NCBI RefSeq assembly: GCF_016801025.1
Contig: NZ_CP068983.1
Span: forward strand, 248,001-312,000
Direction of reading: 5' to 3'
Length of the DNA stretch: 64,000 nt
Source: Paradevosia shaoguanensis
GTDB lineage: Bacteria; Pseudomonadota; Alphaproteobacteria; Rhizobiales; Devosiaceae
Positions 18,174-26,494 of this stretch are shown in pieces. Within the stretch, counting starts at the first letter, position 1. Each line of letters starts with the position of its first letter. The position numbers were made by a program, and so were the translations under genes. The notes below the pieces were generated by a model. It was given only the letters and a program-made list of their open reading frames with translations, searched no databases and had not been told where the DNA came from.

Positions 18174-18243
18174 CAAGGCCGCGACGTCTTGTCAGTACGC
18201 GCGTGCGCGCGTAAACCGACGCCAACGTGCCGGGAGGCGGGAC

Positions 18244-19116
18244 ATGCATATCATCACTTCACCGGTGGCTGAACTGCCCCGACCGTTGGTCGACAAGGCA
18301 GTCCTCTCCGCGCTCGAGGAAGACCTGGGATTGGCAGGCGATCTGACCAGCCAGGCAACGCTTCCTCCACAGGCGACAGCGGCAGCAGTGCTCTCGGTGC
18401 GCGAAGCCGGCGTGATCGCGGGTCTTGCCCTGCCCGCTGCGGCGTTCCGGCTGATCGGCGACGGCCTCACTTTCGAAGCGTCGGTGGCGGATGGCGACAC
18501 AGTAGAAGCCGGTACCGTGGTGGCGCGCGTATGGGGCAATGCCCGACTGATGATGATGGCCGAGCGCGTAGCGCTCAATTTCATCAACCACCTCAGCGGC
18601 ATCGCAACTCTCACACGCATCTATGCCCGTGAGCTGGAAGGCACCAGCACGCGCATCTGCGACACGCGCAAGACCACGCCGGGGCTGCGCGCTTTCGAGA
18701 AATACGCCGTGCGCTGCGGCGGGGGCGTCAACCACCGCTATGCGCTCGATGACGCGATACTCATCAAGGACAACCATATCGCCGTCGCCGGTGGTGTGAC
18801 GGCGGCATTCAAGGCTGCGCGCGCCTTTGCGGGACATCTGGTCGCCATCGAGATCGAAGTCGAAACGCTCGAGCAGTTGGAGGAGGCTTTGGCAGCTGGC
18901 GCCAAAATCGTTCTCCTCGACAACATGGACGATGCGACATTGTGCAAGGCAGTCGAGCTCACGGCAGGCCGCGCAACGCTGGAGGCTTCCGGCGGCGTCA
19001 AGCTGGAGCGCCTCAAGGCGATTGCGGCGACCGGTGTCGACTATATTTCGACCAGCCAGATTACCATGTCTGCCCGCCCACTCGATCTCGGGCTCGATAT
19101 CGAGATCGGCCACTGA
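18244..19116 (+). CDS. nadC: Nicotinate-nucleotide pyrophosphorylase (quinolinate phosphoribosyltransferase)
   Basis: Converts quinolinate and PRPP to nicotinate mononucleotide, CO2 and pyrophosphate in de novo NAD synthesis. The 290 residues match the family length. Signatures are ALEEDLGLAGDLTSQATLP, ALNFINHLSGIATLTR, RICDTRKTTPGLRAFEKYAV with CGGGVNHR, and LDDAILIKDNHIA. The frame is open 41 codons upstream into the repeat element, but the ATG at 18244 has GGGAGGCGGG ahead of it and begins the alignable protein. Followed after 5 bp by the cysQ-like gene, so probably co-transcribed. Confidence 0.95.
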   Translation: MHIITSPVAELPRPLVDKAVLSALEEDLGLAGDLTSQATLPPQATAAAVLSVREAGVIAGLALPAAAFRLIGDGLTFEASVADGDTVEAGTVVARVWGNARLMMMAERVALNFINHLSGIATLTRIYARELEGTSTRICDTRKTTPGLRAFEKYAVRCGGGVNHRYALDDAILIKDNHIAVAGGVTAAFKAARAFAGHLVAIEIEVETLEQLEEALAAGAKIVLLDNMDDATLCKAVELTAGRATLEASGGVKLERLKAIAATGVDYISTSQITMSARPLDLGLDIEIGH

Positions 19117-19121
19117 ACACC

Positions 19122-19940
19122 ATGACCGACCTTCTCGAACTCATGCTCGATGCGTCGATCGCCGCCGCGCGCGTGATCAACGACGTCTATAGCCGTCCGT
19201 TCGAGGTCATTGAAAAATCTGACGGCTCACCGGTCACCCAGGCCGATGCTGCGGCCGAGGCCGTGATCCTGCGCATGCTGGCGCCAACAGGTATTCCGGT
19301 GCTGGCGGAAGAGAGTGCAGCTGCGGGACGCATCCCCGTCCTTGGCGATCGATTCTTCGTGGTCGATCCGCTCGACGGCACGAAGGAATTCGTCAAACGC
19401 AATGGCGAGTTCACCGTCAATATCGCGCTGGTGGAACACGGTGCGCCAACGCTCGGCGTCGTGCTCGCGCCGGCGACCGGCGAATGCTTCGCGGGAAGCA
19501 AGGCTGGGGCCTTTGCCTGCCGCATCGTCGATGGCCGCGCCGAGGAGCGGGTGGCGATCCATGTCGATTGTAGCGCGCCGATGCGCGTGGTCGCCAGCCG
19601 CTCGCACGGACACAGGGCGCTGGCCAGCCTGATCGATGCGCTCAAAGTCGAAAGCGACGTGTCGGTCGGCTCATCGCTCAAGTTCTGCTTGCTGGCGCGT
19701 GGCGATGCGCAACTCTATCCGCGCTTCACGCCTACATCCGAGTGGGATACCGCGGCTGGCCAGGCGGTTCTGGAGGGAGCCGGCGGCGTGGTCATCACGC
19801 TCGACGAACAGCCGCTTCGCTATGGAAAAGCCGCAAATGGGTTTATTAATCCGTTCTTCGTGGCAGCCAGCAGTCCAGACCTTGCGCGCAAGGCAGCCAT
19901 GCAAATGCGGGATGTAGCGGATTTGCAGCTTCCCGACTAA
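19122..19940 (+). CDS. cysQ: 3'(2'),5'-bisphosphate nucleotidase CysQ (inositol monophosphatase family)
   Basis: Mg-dependent, Li-sensitive phosphatase that hydrolyses PAP from sulfate assimilation to AMP. The 272 residues contain KSDGSPVTQADAAAE, an EE pair in LAEESAA, and the metal-binding signature VVDPLDGTKEFVKRNGEFTV, whose KEF insert is typical of CysQ rather than inositol phosphatases. The C-terminal block EWDTAAGQAVLEGAGG is present. The start is the ATG 5 bp after the nadC stop; the frame's further extension lies within nadC. Confidence 0.9.
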   Translation: MTDLLELMLDASIAAARVINDVYSRPFEVIEKSDGSPVTQADAAAEAVILRMLAPTGIPVLAEESAAAGRIPVLGDRFFVVDPLDGTKEFVKRNGEFTVNIALVEHGAPTLGVVLAPATGECFAGSKAGAFACRIVDGRAEERVAIHVDCSAPMRVVASRSHGHRALASLIDALKVESDVSVGSSLKFCLLARGDAQLYPRFTPTSEWDTAAGQAVLEGAGGVVITLDEQPLRYGKAANGFINPFFVAASSPDLARKAAMQMRDVADLQLPD

Positions 19941-20046
19941 GGTTCCAGTAAGGCGTTGTCTGTAAACGCCTTTGTATCCGCGACCCGCCTGCAAGCCCAC
20001 AAGACTGCGTTAACCGGTCGCGCGCCTTCCGACTCTCAGCAAGCTT

Positions 20047-20091
20047 GCCATATACTCGTTCGGCATATATACGGCCGCCATATACTTGGCG
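20047..20091. promoter_or_regulatory. Three 15-bp phased repeats upstream of the PadR-RND operon
   Basis: GCCATATACT, GGCATATATA and GCCATATACT start at 20047, 20062 and 20077, exactly 15 bp apart, followed by a degenerate AGCATAG. They end about 30 bp before the PadR start codon and probably hold promoter and PadR operator sequences. Confidence 0.55.
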
Positions 20092-20119
20092 AGCATAGTG
20101 TTCGCCGGAGACCAGCCAC

Positions 20120-20674
20120 ATGAATGTCAGAACGGTCTGCCTTTCGATCCTCTATGAGGGCGAAGCGACGGGATACGAGATTCGCCGGATGACGGTGGAG
20201 GGCGAGTGCGCCTATTTCGTGGAAGCGAGCTTCGGCTCGATTTACCCTGCGCTAGCCAAGATGGAAGCCGAAGGCCTGGTCACCAGCCGTGTCGAGCCGC
20301 AGGACGGCAAGCCGGCCAAGAAAATCTACGCCATCACGGAAGCCGGCCGGCGCGCCTTCGTCGCGTCGCTGTTCGAGCCGCTTGGCGAAGATGTCTACCG
20401 TTCACCCTTCCTCCTCTTCGCGCGCTACGCGCATCTGCTGCCGGCCAGCCTGGTCGAGACCCGGCTCAACGAGCAGCTGAACAAGATGGGTGAAGACAAG
20501 AAAAAGCTGGAGGACGTCCTCCAGTCTCACCAGCCGCTCAGCGCCGCAGACGCCTGGGTGGTTCGTTACGGATTATCGGTGATGGAGGTTGCGCAGCAGC
20601 ATATGGCTTCCCATATGCGCGAGCTAATCGCGATGGCGCGCCCTGACACCGAGGCCGCAGAAGCGGCAGAATAG
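20120..20674 (+). CDS. PadR-family transcriptional regulator
   Basis: Winged-helix repressor of 184 residues. It has the PadR N-terminal fold (VRTVCLSILYEGEATGYEIR, FGSIYPALAKMEAEGLVTSR, PAKKIYAITEAGRRAF) and a C-terminal helical dimerisation region (Vir_C-like, residues ~95-175). It is first in a likely operon with the RND adaptor (17 bp downstream) and pump, and is preceded by phased repeats. Regulation of its own efflux operon in response to a toxic ligand is the usual pattern in this family; the ligand is unknown. Confidence 0.9.
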   Translation: MNVRTVCLSILYEGEATGYEIRRMTVEGECAYFVEASFGSIYPALAKMEAEGLVTSRVEPQDGKPAKKIYAITEAGRRAFVASLFEPLGEDVYRSPFLLFARYAHLLPASLVETRLNEQLNKMGEDKKKLEDVLQSHQPLSAADAWVVRYGLSVMEVAQQHMASHMRELIAMARPDTEAAEAAE

Positions 20675-20691
20675 CGGGGGTTTTTTAGATT

Positions 20692-21900
20692 ATGCGTGCA
20701 TTTTTTTCTTACGGCGTAGCCTTCCTGATCATATTGGCGGCAGGCGCATGGCTCTCGACCGGGACGCTCATTCAGGGCGGCCAGGGTCCGGGCAATGGCG
20801 AACGCCATATCGTTGAACTCGTTGACGGCGGCAAGGAAGGCCCGGTCAAGACTGCGCTCGAAACTTCGGGCGTACTCTCCGAACCCGAGCACCATACCGA
20901 CGTCGACCCTGCTCTGACCATTGCCCAGCGGCAGGAAAAGACCCAGGGTGAAACCGCGCCGGCCCGCTCGGTGCGCATCCAGACCTTCACCGCCAAGGAC
21001 ATGCCGATCGAAGTTCCGCTTCGCGGCCAGACCAAGGCCAAGGCCACCGTGACCGCTGCTGCCGAAACCACCGGCATCGTGGCTTCGGTTACCGTGTCCA
21101 AGGGCCAGGCGGTCAAGACCGGCGATCTTCTCTGCACCCTTGACCAGGGTACCCGCCAGGCTGCCGTGGCACAGGCTGAGGCCTCCCTCGCCCAGGCGCA
21201 GACGGCCTATACCAGCACGCAGGCGCTGGTGAACAAGGGCTCCGCCGCCTCCAACACCCTGGTTGGCGTCGAGGCTTCGCTCAAGGCCGCCCAGGCGGCC
21301 GTCGACCAGGCCAAGGCCGAACTCGACCGCACCGAAATCCGGGCCAAGAGCGGCGGCATCGTGCAGGATCCGCTGACCACGGTCGGCTCCATGCTCTCTG
21401 CCGGTGCGCCCTGCGCTACGATCGTCCAGATGGACCCGATCCTCTTCACCGGCAACGTGCCGGAAGCCCGGATCGGCTATGCCCGCCTCGGCCTGCCCGC
21501 CACGGTTTCGACCGTTACCGGCAAGACCGCCGAGGGCAAGGTCAGCTTCATCGCCTCGGTGGCCGATGCCGCTACCCGCTCGTTCCCGATCGAGATCGAG
21601 ATCCCCAATGCCGATGGCTCGCTCCAGGCTGGCCTGACCGCATCGGCGACAGTCAATCTCGGCTCCGCCGCAGCTCAACTGTTGCCGCAGTCTGTGCTGA
21701 CCCTTGACGACGAAGGCACGCTTGGCGTGCGCGCCGTCGAGAACGACAAGGTGGCCTTCTTCCCGGTCACCATCATTAGCGATACACGCGATGGCGTTCT
21801 GGTCACGGGCCTGCCCACGACGCTGGATGTCATCACTGTCGGGCAGGAATTCGTCCAGACCGGGCAGACCGTGAACGCCAGCAAGGCTGATGGGGCTTAA
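20692..21900 (+). CDS. RND efflux periplasmic adaptor subunit (membrane fusion protein)
   Basis: Periplasmic adaptor linking the inner-membrane RND pump to an outer-membrane channel. The 402 residues start with an N-terminal membrane anchor or signal (YGVAFLIILAAGAWLSTGTL). About 80 residues of polar linker precede the HlyD-like core: the biotinyl-lipoyl halves around VSKGQAVKTGDLLCTLDQG and AKSGGIVQDPLTTVGSMLSA, flanking an alpha-hairpin rich in AQAEASLAQAQTAY. The beta-barrel and proximal domains complete the protein. It ends 2 bp before the pump gene. No TolC-type gene is in the window. Confidence 0.93.
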   Translation: MRAFFSYGVAFLIILAAGAWLSTGTLIQGGQGPGNGERHIVELVDGGKEGPVKTALETSGVLSEPEHHTDVDPALTIAQRQEKTQGETAPARSVRIQTFTAKDMPIEVPLRGQTKAKATVTAAAETTGIVASVTVSKGQAVKTGDLLCTLDQGTRQAAVAQAEASLAQAQTAYTSTQALVNKGSAASNTLVGVEASLKAAQAAVDQAKAELDRTEIRAKSGGIVQDPLTTVGSMLSAGAPCATIVQMDPILFTGNVPEARIGYARLGLPATVSTVTGKTAEGKVSFIASVADAATRSFPIEIEIPNADGSLQAGLTASATVNLGSAAAQLLPQSVLTLDDEGTLGVRAVENDKVAFFPVTIISDTRDGVLVTGLPTTLDVITVGQEFVQTGQTVNASKADGA

Positions 21901-21902
21901 TC

Positions 21903-24900
21903 ATGCTTGATTTCATCGAACGCATCCTTCGGATGCCGCGAGTAGTCCTGACGATCATGGCGTTGCTCATGATCGCGGGCTTCGGCGCCTATACGTCGCT
22001 GCCGAAGGAAAGCTTCCCGGCCATCGATATCCCCTACTTCTACGTTTCGGTAAGCCAGACCGGCGTTTCGCCCTATGACGCCGAGCGCCTGCTGGCCAAG
22101 CCTATCGAAGACCGCATCAAGGACCTCGACGGTCTCGAGAACTATTCGACGACCTCGACCACCGGCCATGCCTCGGTCTTCCTCGAGTTCAACGTGAATG
22201 CCGACAAGGACAAAGCCCTCGCCGACATCCGCGCCAAGCTCGACGGCGTGACCGGCGACCTGCCGACCGATGCAACCACCCCGACGGTGACCGAGATTTC
22301 GTTCTCGGGCATGCCGTCGCTGTCGGTTGCCCTTTACGGTTCGGTGCCTGAGCGCGCCCTCGTCGAGAAGGCCAAGGATCTCAAGAAGCGCCTGGAAGAA
22401 ATTCCGGACGTGCAGAGCGTCACCATTTCGGGTGCACGTGATGAGATGCTTGCCGTCACCATCGACACCAATCGCCTCGAAGCCTACGGCCTCACCGCTG
22501 CCCAGCTCATGGACGCGCTGGCCAAGAACAACATGGTCGTGCCCGGCGGCACGCTCGACACCGGCAAGGGTGCCTTCAACGTTGAAGTGCCCGGCCTCAT
22601 CACCAATGCCGCCGACGTCTACTCGCTGCCGCTCAAGACCGACGGCAATACCGTCGTGACGTTCGGCGACGTGGCCACTGTCCAGCGTACCTTCAAGGAC
22701 GCGACCGAATATGCCCATGTGAACGGCCAGCCGGCCATCACCCTGGGCGTGGTCAAGAAGCTCGGCACCAACGTCATCTCAATCTCCGACGAAGTCCGCA
22801 AGGTTACGTCTGAGTTCACGGCCAGCTGGCCGGATGGCATCGAGCACTCGTTCCTGGTGGACCAGGCCGACTCGACCAAGAGCCTCTACCGCTCGCTTGA
22901 AGCAGCCGTGCTGACCGCCGTTGCGCTGGTGATGATCACCTGCGTGGCGACCCTCGGTATCCGTCCTGCCATCATGATCGGCACCTCGATCCCGATCTCG
23001 TTCATGATCGCCTTCCTCGTCGTCCAGCTCATGGGCATGACCGTCAACATGATGATCATGTTCGGCCTCGTGCTGGCAGTGGGCGTGCTCGTGGACGACC
23101 CGATCGTGGTCGTGGAATACGCGGAACGAAAGCTCGCCGAAGGCTACGACAAGAAGGAAGCCTTCATCATGGCCGCGCGCAAGATGTTCGTGCCGGTGGT
23201 TTCGGCCACCTTCACGACGCTCGGCGCGTTCATTCCGCTGCTCTTCTGGCCGGGCATCATCGGCAAGTTCATGAGCTACCTGCCGATCATCGTGATCGTG
23301 GTCATGGTGGCCTCGCTGGTCTCTGCCCTCATCTTCATGCCGGTCATCGGCGGCATCATCGCCCGTGCCCATATCGATGAAGAAGAGAAGGAAGCCGCCG
23401 ATATCGTGATGTATCCGGACAAGTTCGACCTCAAGAAGGTTCGCGGCTTCTCCGGTCACTACGTGCGCCTGCTCTCGGTGCTGCTGCACTACCCGCTGAT
23501 TACCCTGCCAGTGGGCCTGGGCATCATCGCGGTGATCTTCGGCCTCTACATCACCCACCCAACCGGCATGGAAGCCTTCCCGGCGTCCGAACCGGAATTC
23601 GGCACGGTCAACGTCATCGCCCGCGGCAACTACTCGCCGGTCGAGATCCGTGACCTGCTGGTGGAAGTCGAGACGCAGATCCTTCAGGTTCCGGGCATCC
23701 AAGACTCCATCATGACCTTCGCCGGTTCGGGCGGGAACATGATGGGCTCGAGCGCCCCGCCGGATACGATCGGCCAGTTCAACCTGCAGCTCCTGCCGTG
23801 GAACGACCGCGTCAAGGCTGAGGAGATCTTTGCCAATATCCGTGAGCGCACCAAGGACATCCCGGGTCTGCAGGTGCAGATCGCCGCTCAGGAAAACGGC
23901 CCGCCGGCAGGCAAGGCCATCAACCTGCGCGTCGAAAGCACCAACTATGCCGACCTCGCTCCTGCGGTTGCCAAGCTGCGCAACTTCATCGAAAACGACC
24001 TGGGCGATACGGTGGACGTCGAAGACGGCCGCCCCTCCCCCGGTATCGACTGGGAAGTGACGATCGATCGTGCGGAAGCTGCCAAGTACGGCATCGGCGT
24101 GCGTGAGCTCTCGCCCTATGTCCAGCTCGTGACTTCCGGCGTGAAGCTGGGCACGTACCGTCCGGATGATGCGACCGACGAACTCGATATCCGCGTTCGC
24201 CTGCCGCAGGACGAGCGCACCTTCGATACGCTCGACAACCTGCGCATCATGACCACTGCCGGTCTCGTCCCTGTCTCGAACTTCATCGAGCGCAAGGCCG
24301 TACCGAAGGTGGCCAACATCCAGCGTCGCAATGGCGTCTACGTGATGAACGTGGCTGCCAACCTGCTGCCGGGTGTAGCGACGGACCAGAAGATCGAGGA
24401 ACTCAAGGCCTGGCAGGCCAAGCAGGAATGGCCCTCGACCATCAACATCGCCTATGGCGGTGCGGAAGAGCAGATCGGCGATACCAATGCCTTCATCGTG
24501 CAGGCATTCGGCATGGCGATGTTCCTGATCTTCTTCGTGCTGCTGCTTGAGTACAACAGCTTCTACCAGGTGCTGGTGACACTCTCGACGGTGATCATGT
24601 CTCTCGCAGGCGTGCTGCTAGGCATGCTGGTGACCGGCATGAGCTTCTCGGCGATCATGACGGGCCTGGGTATCGTGGCCCTGGCAGGTATCGTGGTGAA
24701 GAACGGCATCGTGCTGATCGACACCTACAACCACTACCGTCGCGACGATGACGTCGAGCCGGTCAAGGCCATGCTGCTCACGGCCGCACAGCGCGTGCGT
24801 CCGGTGCTGCTGACCGCGACCGTGACGGCGCTGGGCGTCATCCCGATGGCGCTCAACATCGAGTTCGACTTCATCCGCCGCGAAATTGTGGTGGGGGGCC

Positions 24901-25238
24901 TCGCCGGTTCTTGGTTCGTGCACCTGTCAGCCGCACTGGTCTCGGGCCTGTTCTTCTCGACGGCCCTGACCCTGATCATGGTTCCGACCATGATCACGGC
25001 CCCGCACGTGATCAAGCACCAGCTCGGCTGGGTGGGTACGCTCATCGGCCGCGGCTTCGGCGCCCTGCTCTCGCCCTTCCGTCGCCGCCAGGTTGCGGAA
25101 ACGCCGGAAGGCGTGGCGGTGGAGATCCCGCCGGATGCCGACAGCGCCAAGAAGTACATCCGTACCGATGGCAACGGCCTGGTCGAAACCGAAAAGGACG
25201 GCGTGACCATCGTGTCCCGCCAGGATGCCGCCGAGTAA
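21903..25238 (+). CDS. RND-family multidrug efflux permease (HAE-1 type)
   Basis: Proton-driven inner-membrane pump of 1111 residues with the twofold RND layout. Each half has one helix, a large periplasmic domain and a bundle of helices. The first helix reads VVLTIMALLMIAGFGAYTSL. The proton-relay aspartates appear in helix 4 as GVLVDDPIVVVEYAERKL. The conserved partner lysine region is in helix 10-11 (GIVALAGIVVKNGIVLIDTY). A soluble C-terminal tail of ~60 residues follows the last helix. It is co-operonic with the adaptor and PadR genes. Substrates are not predictable from sequence. Confidence 0.93.
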   Translation: MLDFIERILRMPRVVLTIMALLMIAGFGAYTSLPKESFPAIDIPYFYVSVSQTGVSPYDAERLLAKPIEDRIKDLDGLENYSTTSTTGHASVFLEFNVNADKDKALADIRAKLDGVTGDLPTDATTPTVTEISFSGMPSLSVALYGSVPERALVEKAKDLKKRLEEIPDVQSVTISGARDEMLAVTIDTNRLEAYGLTAAQLMDALAKNNMVVPGGTLDTGKGAFNVEVPGLITNAADVYSLPLKTDGNTVVTFGDVATVQRTFKDATEYAHVNGQPAITLGVVKKLGTNVISISDEVRKVTSEFTASWPDGIEHSFLVDQADSTKSLYRSLEAAVLTAVALVMITCVATLGIRPAIMIGTSIPISFMIAFLVVQLMGMTVNMMIMFGLVLAVGVLVDDPIVVVEYAERKLAEGYDKKEAFIMAARKMFVPVVSATFTTLGAFIPLLFWPGIIGKFMSYLPIIVIVVMVASLVSALIFMPVIGGIIARAHIDEEEKEAADIVMYPDKFDLKKVRGFSGHYVRLLSVLLHYPLITLPVGLGIIAVIFGLYITHPTGMEAFPASEPEFGTVNVIARGNYSPVEIRDLLVEVETQILQVPGIQDSIMTFAGSGGNMMGSSAPPDTIGQFNLQLLPWNDRVKAEEIFANIRERTKDIPGLQVQIAAQENGPPAGKAINLRVESTNYADLAPAVAKLRNFIENDLGDTVDVEDGRPSPGIDWEVTIDRAEAAKYGIGVRELSPYVQLVTSGVKLGTYRPDDATDELDIRVRLPQDERTFDTLDNLRIMTTAGLVPVSNFIERKAVPKVANIQRRNGVYVMNVAANLLPGVATDQKIEELKAWQAKQEWPSTINIAYGGAEEQIGDTNAFIVQAFGMAMFLIFFVLLLEYNSFYQVLVTLSTVIMSLAGVLLGMLVTGMSFSAIMTGLGIVALAGIVVKNGIVLIDTYNHYRRDDDVEPVKAMLLTAAQRVRPVLLTATVTALGVIPMALNIEFDFIRREIVVGGLAGSWFVHLSAALVSGLFFSTALTLIMVPTMITAPHVIKHQLGWVGTLIGRGFGALLSPFRRRQVAETPEGVAVEIPPDADSAKKYIRTDGNGLVETEKDGVTIVSRQDAAE

Positions 25239-25257
25239 GGCAATCAGCAGAACATGA

Positions 25258-25287
25258 GAAAGGGCCCGCAGCGATGCGGGCCCTTTC
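25258..25287 (+). terminator. Rho-independent terminator of the RND operon
   Basis: GAAAGGGCCCGCA, loop GCGA, and TGCGGGCCCTTTC form a 13-bp perfect stem 20 bp after the pump stop codon. GTGTTTTT follows. This is the strongest terminator in the window. Confidence 0.9.
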
Positions 25288-25380
25288 GTGTTTTTCACGG
25301 CAGCTATCGCCAAATTGCGGTTGCTCTCCCCTGCCCTCCGGCAGATGGTGCGGACCTCTCGTCAGGTTCCGAGTCCTTCT

Positions 25381-26304
25381 ATGCAAATCAAAGCAGTCCG
25401 CCGGCCACTCGACGCCACGGCCTTCGGCATCATGCTCGTGCTGTGCCTGTGCTGGGGCTTCCAGCAGGTGGCCATCAAGCTGGCGGCGCCCGATGTCACT
25501 ACCGTCATGCAGATCGCCATCCGCTCCGGCTTCACGGCGGTTGTGCTTGGAATCTACCTCGTCGCCAAGGATGGTCTCGGCCAGTTCCGCGACGGCTCAC
25601 TCGCGCCGGGCATCGGTATCGGCGTGCTCTTCACGCTCGAGTTTCTCTTCATCGCCTGGGCGCTCAACTATACCTATGCCTCGCATGTGTCGGTATTCGT
25701 CTACACCTCACCGATCTGGGCCGCGCTTGGGCTTCACCTGCGCCTGCCCGAGGAGCGTATGTCGCACATTCAATGGCTGGGCGTGCTCGTCGCCTTTATC
25801 GGTGTGGGGATTGCCTTTGTCGGCAATGGCGGCGCAGGCGGAGAGGCCAGCAACGTCCTCCTCGGCGACTTCCTGGCGCTGCTGGGCGGGGCGTCATGGG
25901 GCTTTACGACTGTGGTCATCCGCAATAGCCGCATCTCGGAGGCGCCTGCCGCCAAGACGCTGTTCTACCAGGTCGCCGTCGCGACCATTCTCATGCTGAT
26001 CATCGCAGTGGTGACGGGCGCAACCCACGTCGAATTCACGCCGGTTGCCATCGCGAGCCTCGGCTTTCAGTCGGTGGTGGTGACGCTGCTGACGTTCCTC
26101 GTCTGGTTCTGGCTCCTCAAGCGCTACCTCGCCACACGCCTGGGCATCCTCTCTTTCATGACCCCGCTCTTCGGCGTGGCCAGCGCCGTGATCGTGCTGC
26201 ACGATCCGATCGATCCCTCATTCGCCATCGGAGCTCTGCTGGTACTGGCGGGAATTGTGATCGTGAATGGGGGCGAACTGTTTTCGCGGAAGGCTGCAGC
26301 GTAA
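25381..26304 (+). CDS. EamA-family (DMT superfamily) transporter
   Basis: Inner-membrane metabolite exporter of 307 residues, made of two EamA repeats giving about ten helices. The first repeat starts FGIMLVLCLCWGFQQVAIKL and the second LGDFLALLGGASWGFTTVVI. I chose the ATG at 25381, where homology starts (MQIKAVRRPLDATAFG); earlier in-frame ATGs at 25345 and 25288 would put a charged leader through the terminator region. It is monocistronic as far as visible. The substrate is unknown; family members export amino acids, sugars or drugs. Confidence 0.88.
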   Translation: MQIKAVRRPLDATAFGIMLVLCLCWGFQQVAIKLAAPDVTTVMQIAIRSGFTAVVLGIYLVAKDGLGQFRDGSLAPGIGIGVLFTLEFLFIAWALNYTYASHVSVFVYTSPIWAALGLHLRLPEERMSHIQWLGVLVAFIGVGIAFVGNGGAGGEASNVLLGDFLALLGGASWGFTTVVIRNSRISEAPAAKTLFYQVAVATILMLIIAVVTGATHVEFTPVAIASLGFQSVVVTLLTFLVWFWLLKRYLATRLGILSFMTPLFGVASAVIVLHDPIDPSFAIGALLVLAGIVIVNGGELFSRKAAA

Positions 26305-26461
26305 GGGGGCACGCTCCGGCTGCGGTACGCAGCGCGCGTTGCGCGCCGCCAGAGCTGTGTTGCTCAAATCTCTCCCGTCCGGCAAAGGCCTAGAAGATCG
26401 TGCAACATGCGCTGGGCCGTAGTCTGATCCCCGGGCCGTCGCCGGGGAACGTGTATCGAGT

Positions 26462-26486
26462 GCGGGCGGCGCCAGGTCCCGCCCGC
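26462..26486 (-). terminator. GC hairpin downstream of the Atm1-type gene
   Basis: GCGGGCGG and CCGCCCGC form an 8-bp stem with a 9-base loop, 9 bp past the exporter's stop codon. There is no T-tract, so termination is plausible but not certain. Another small GC palindrome sits at about 26429-26447. The rest of the 190-bp gap holds nothing I recognise. Confidence 0.3.
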
Positions 26487-26494
26487 TCCGCTTC

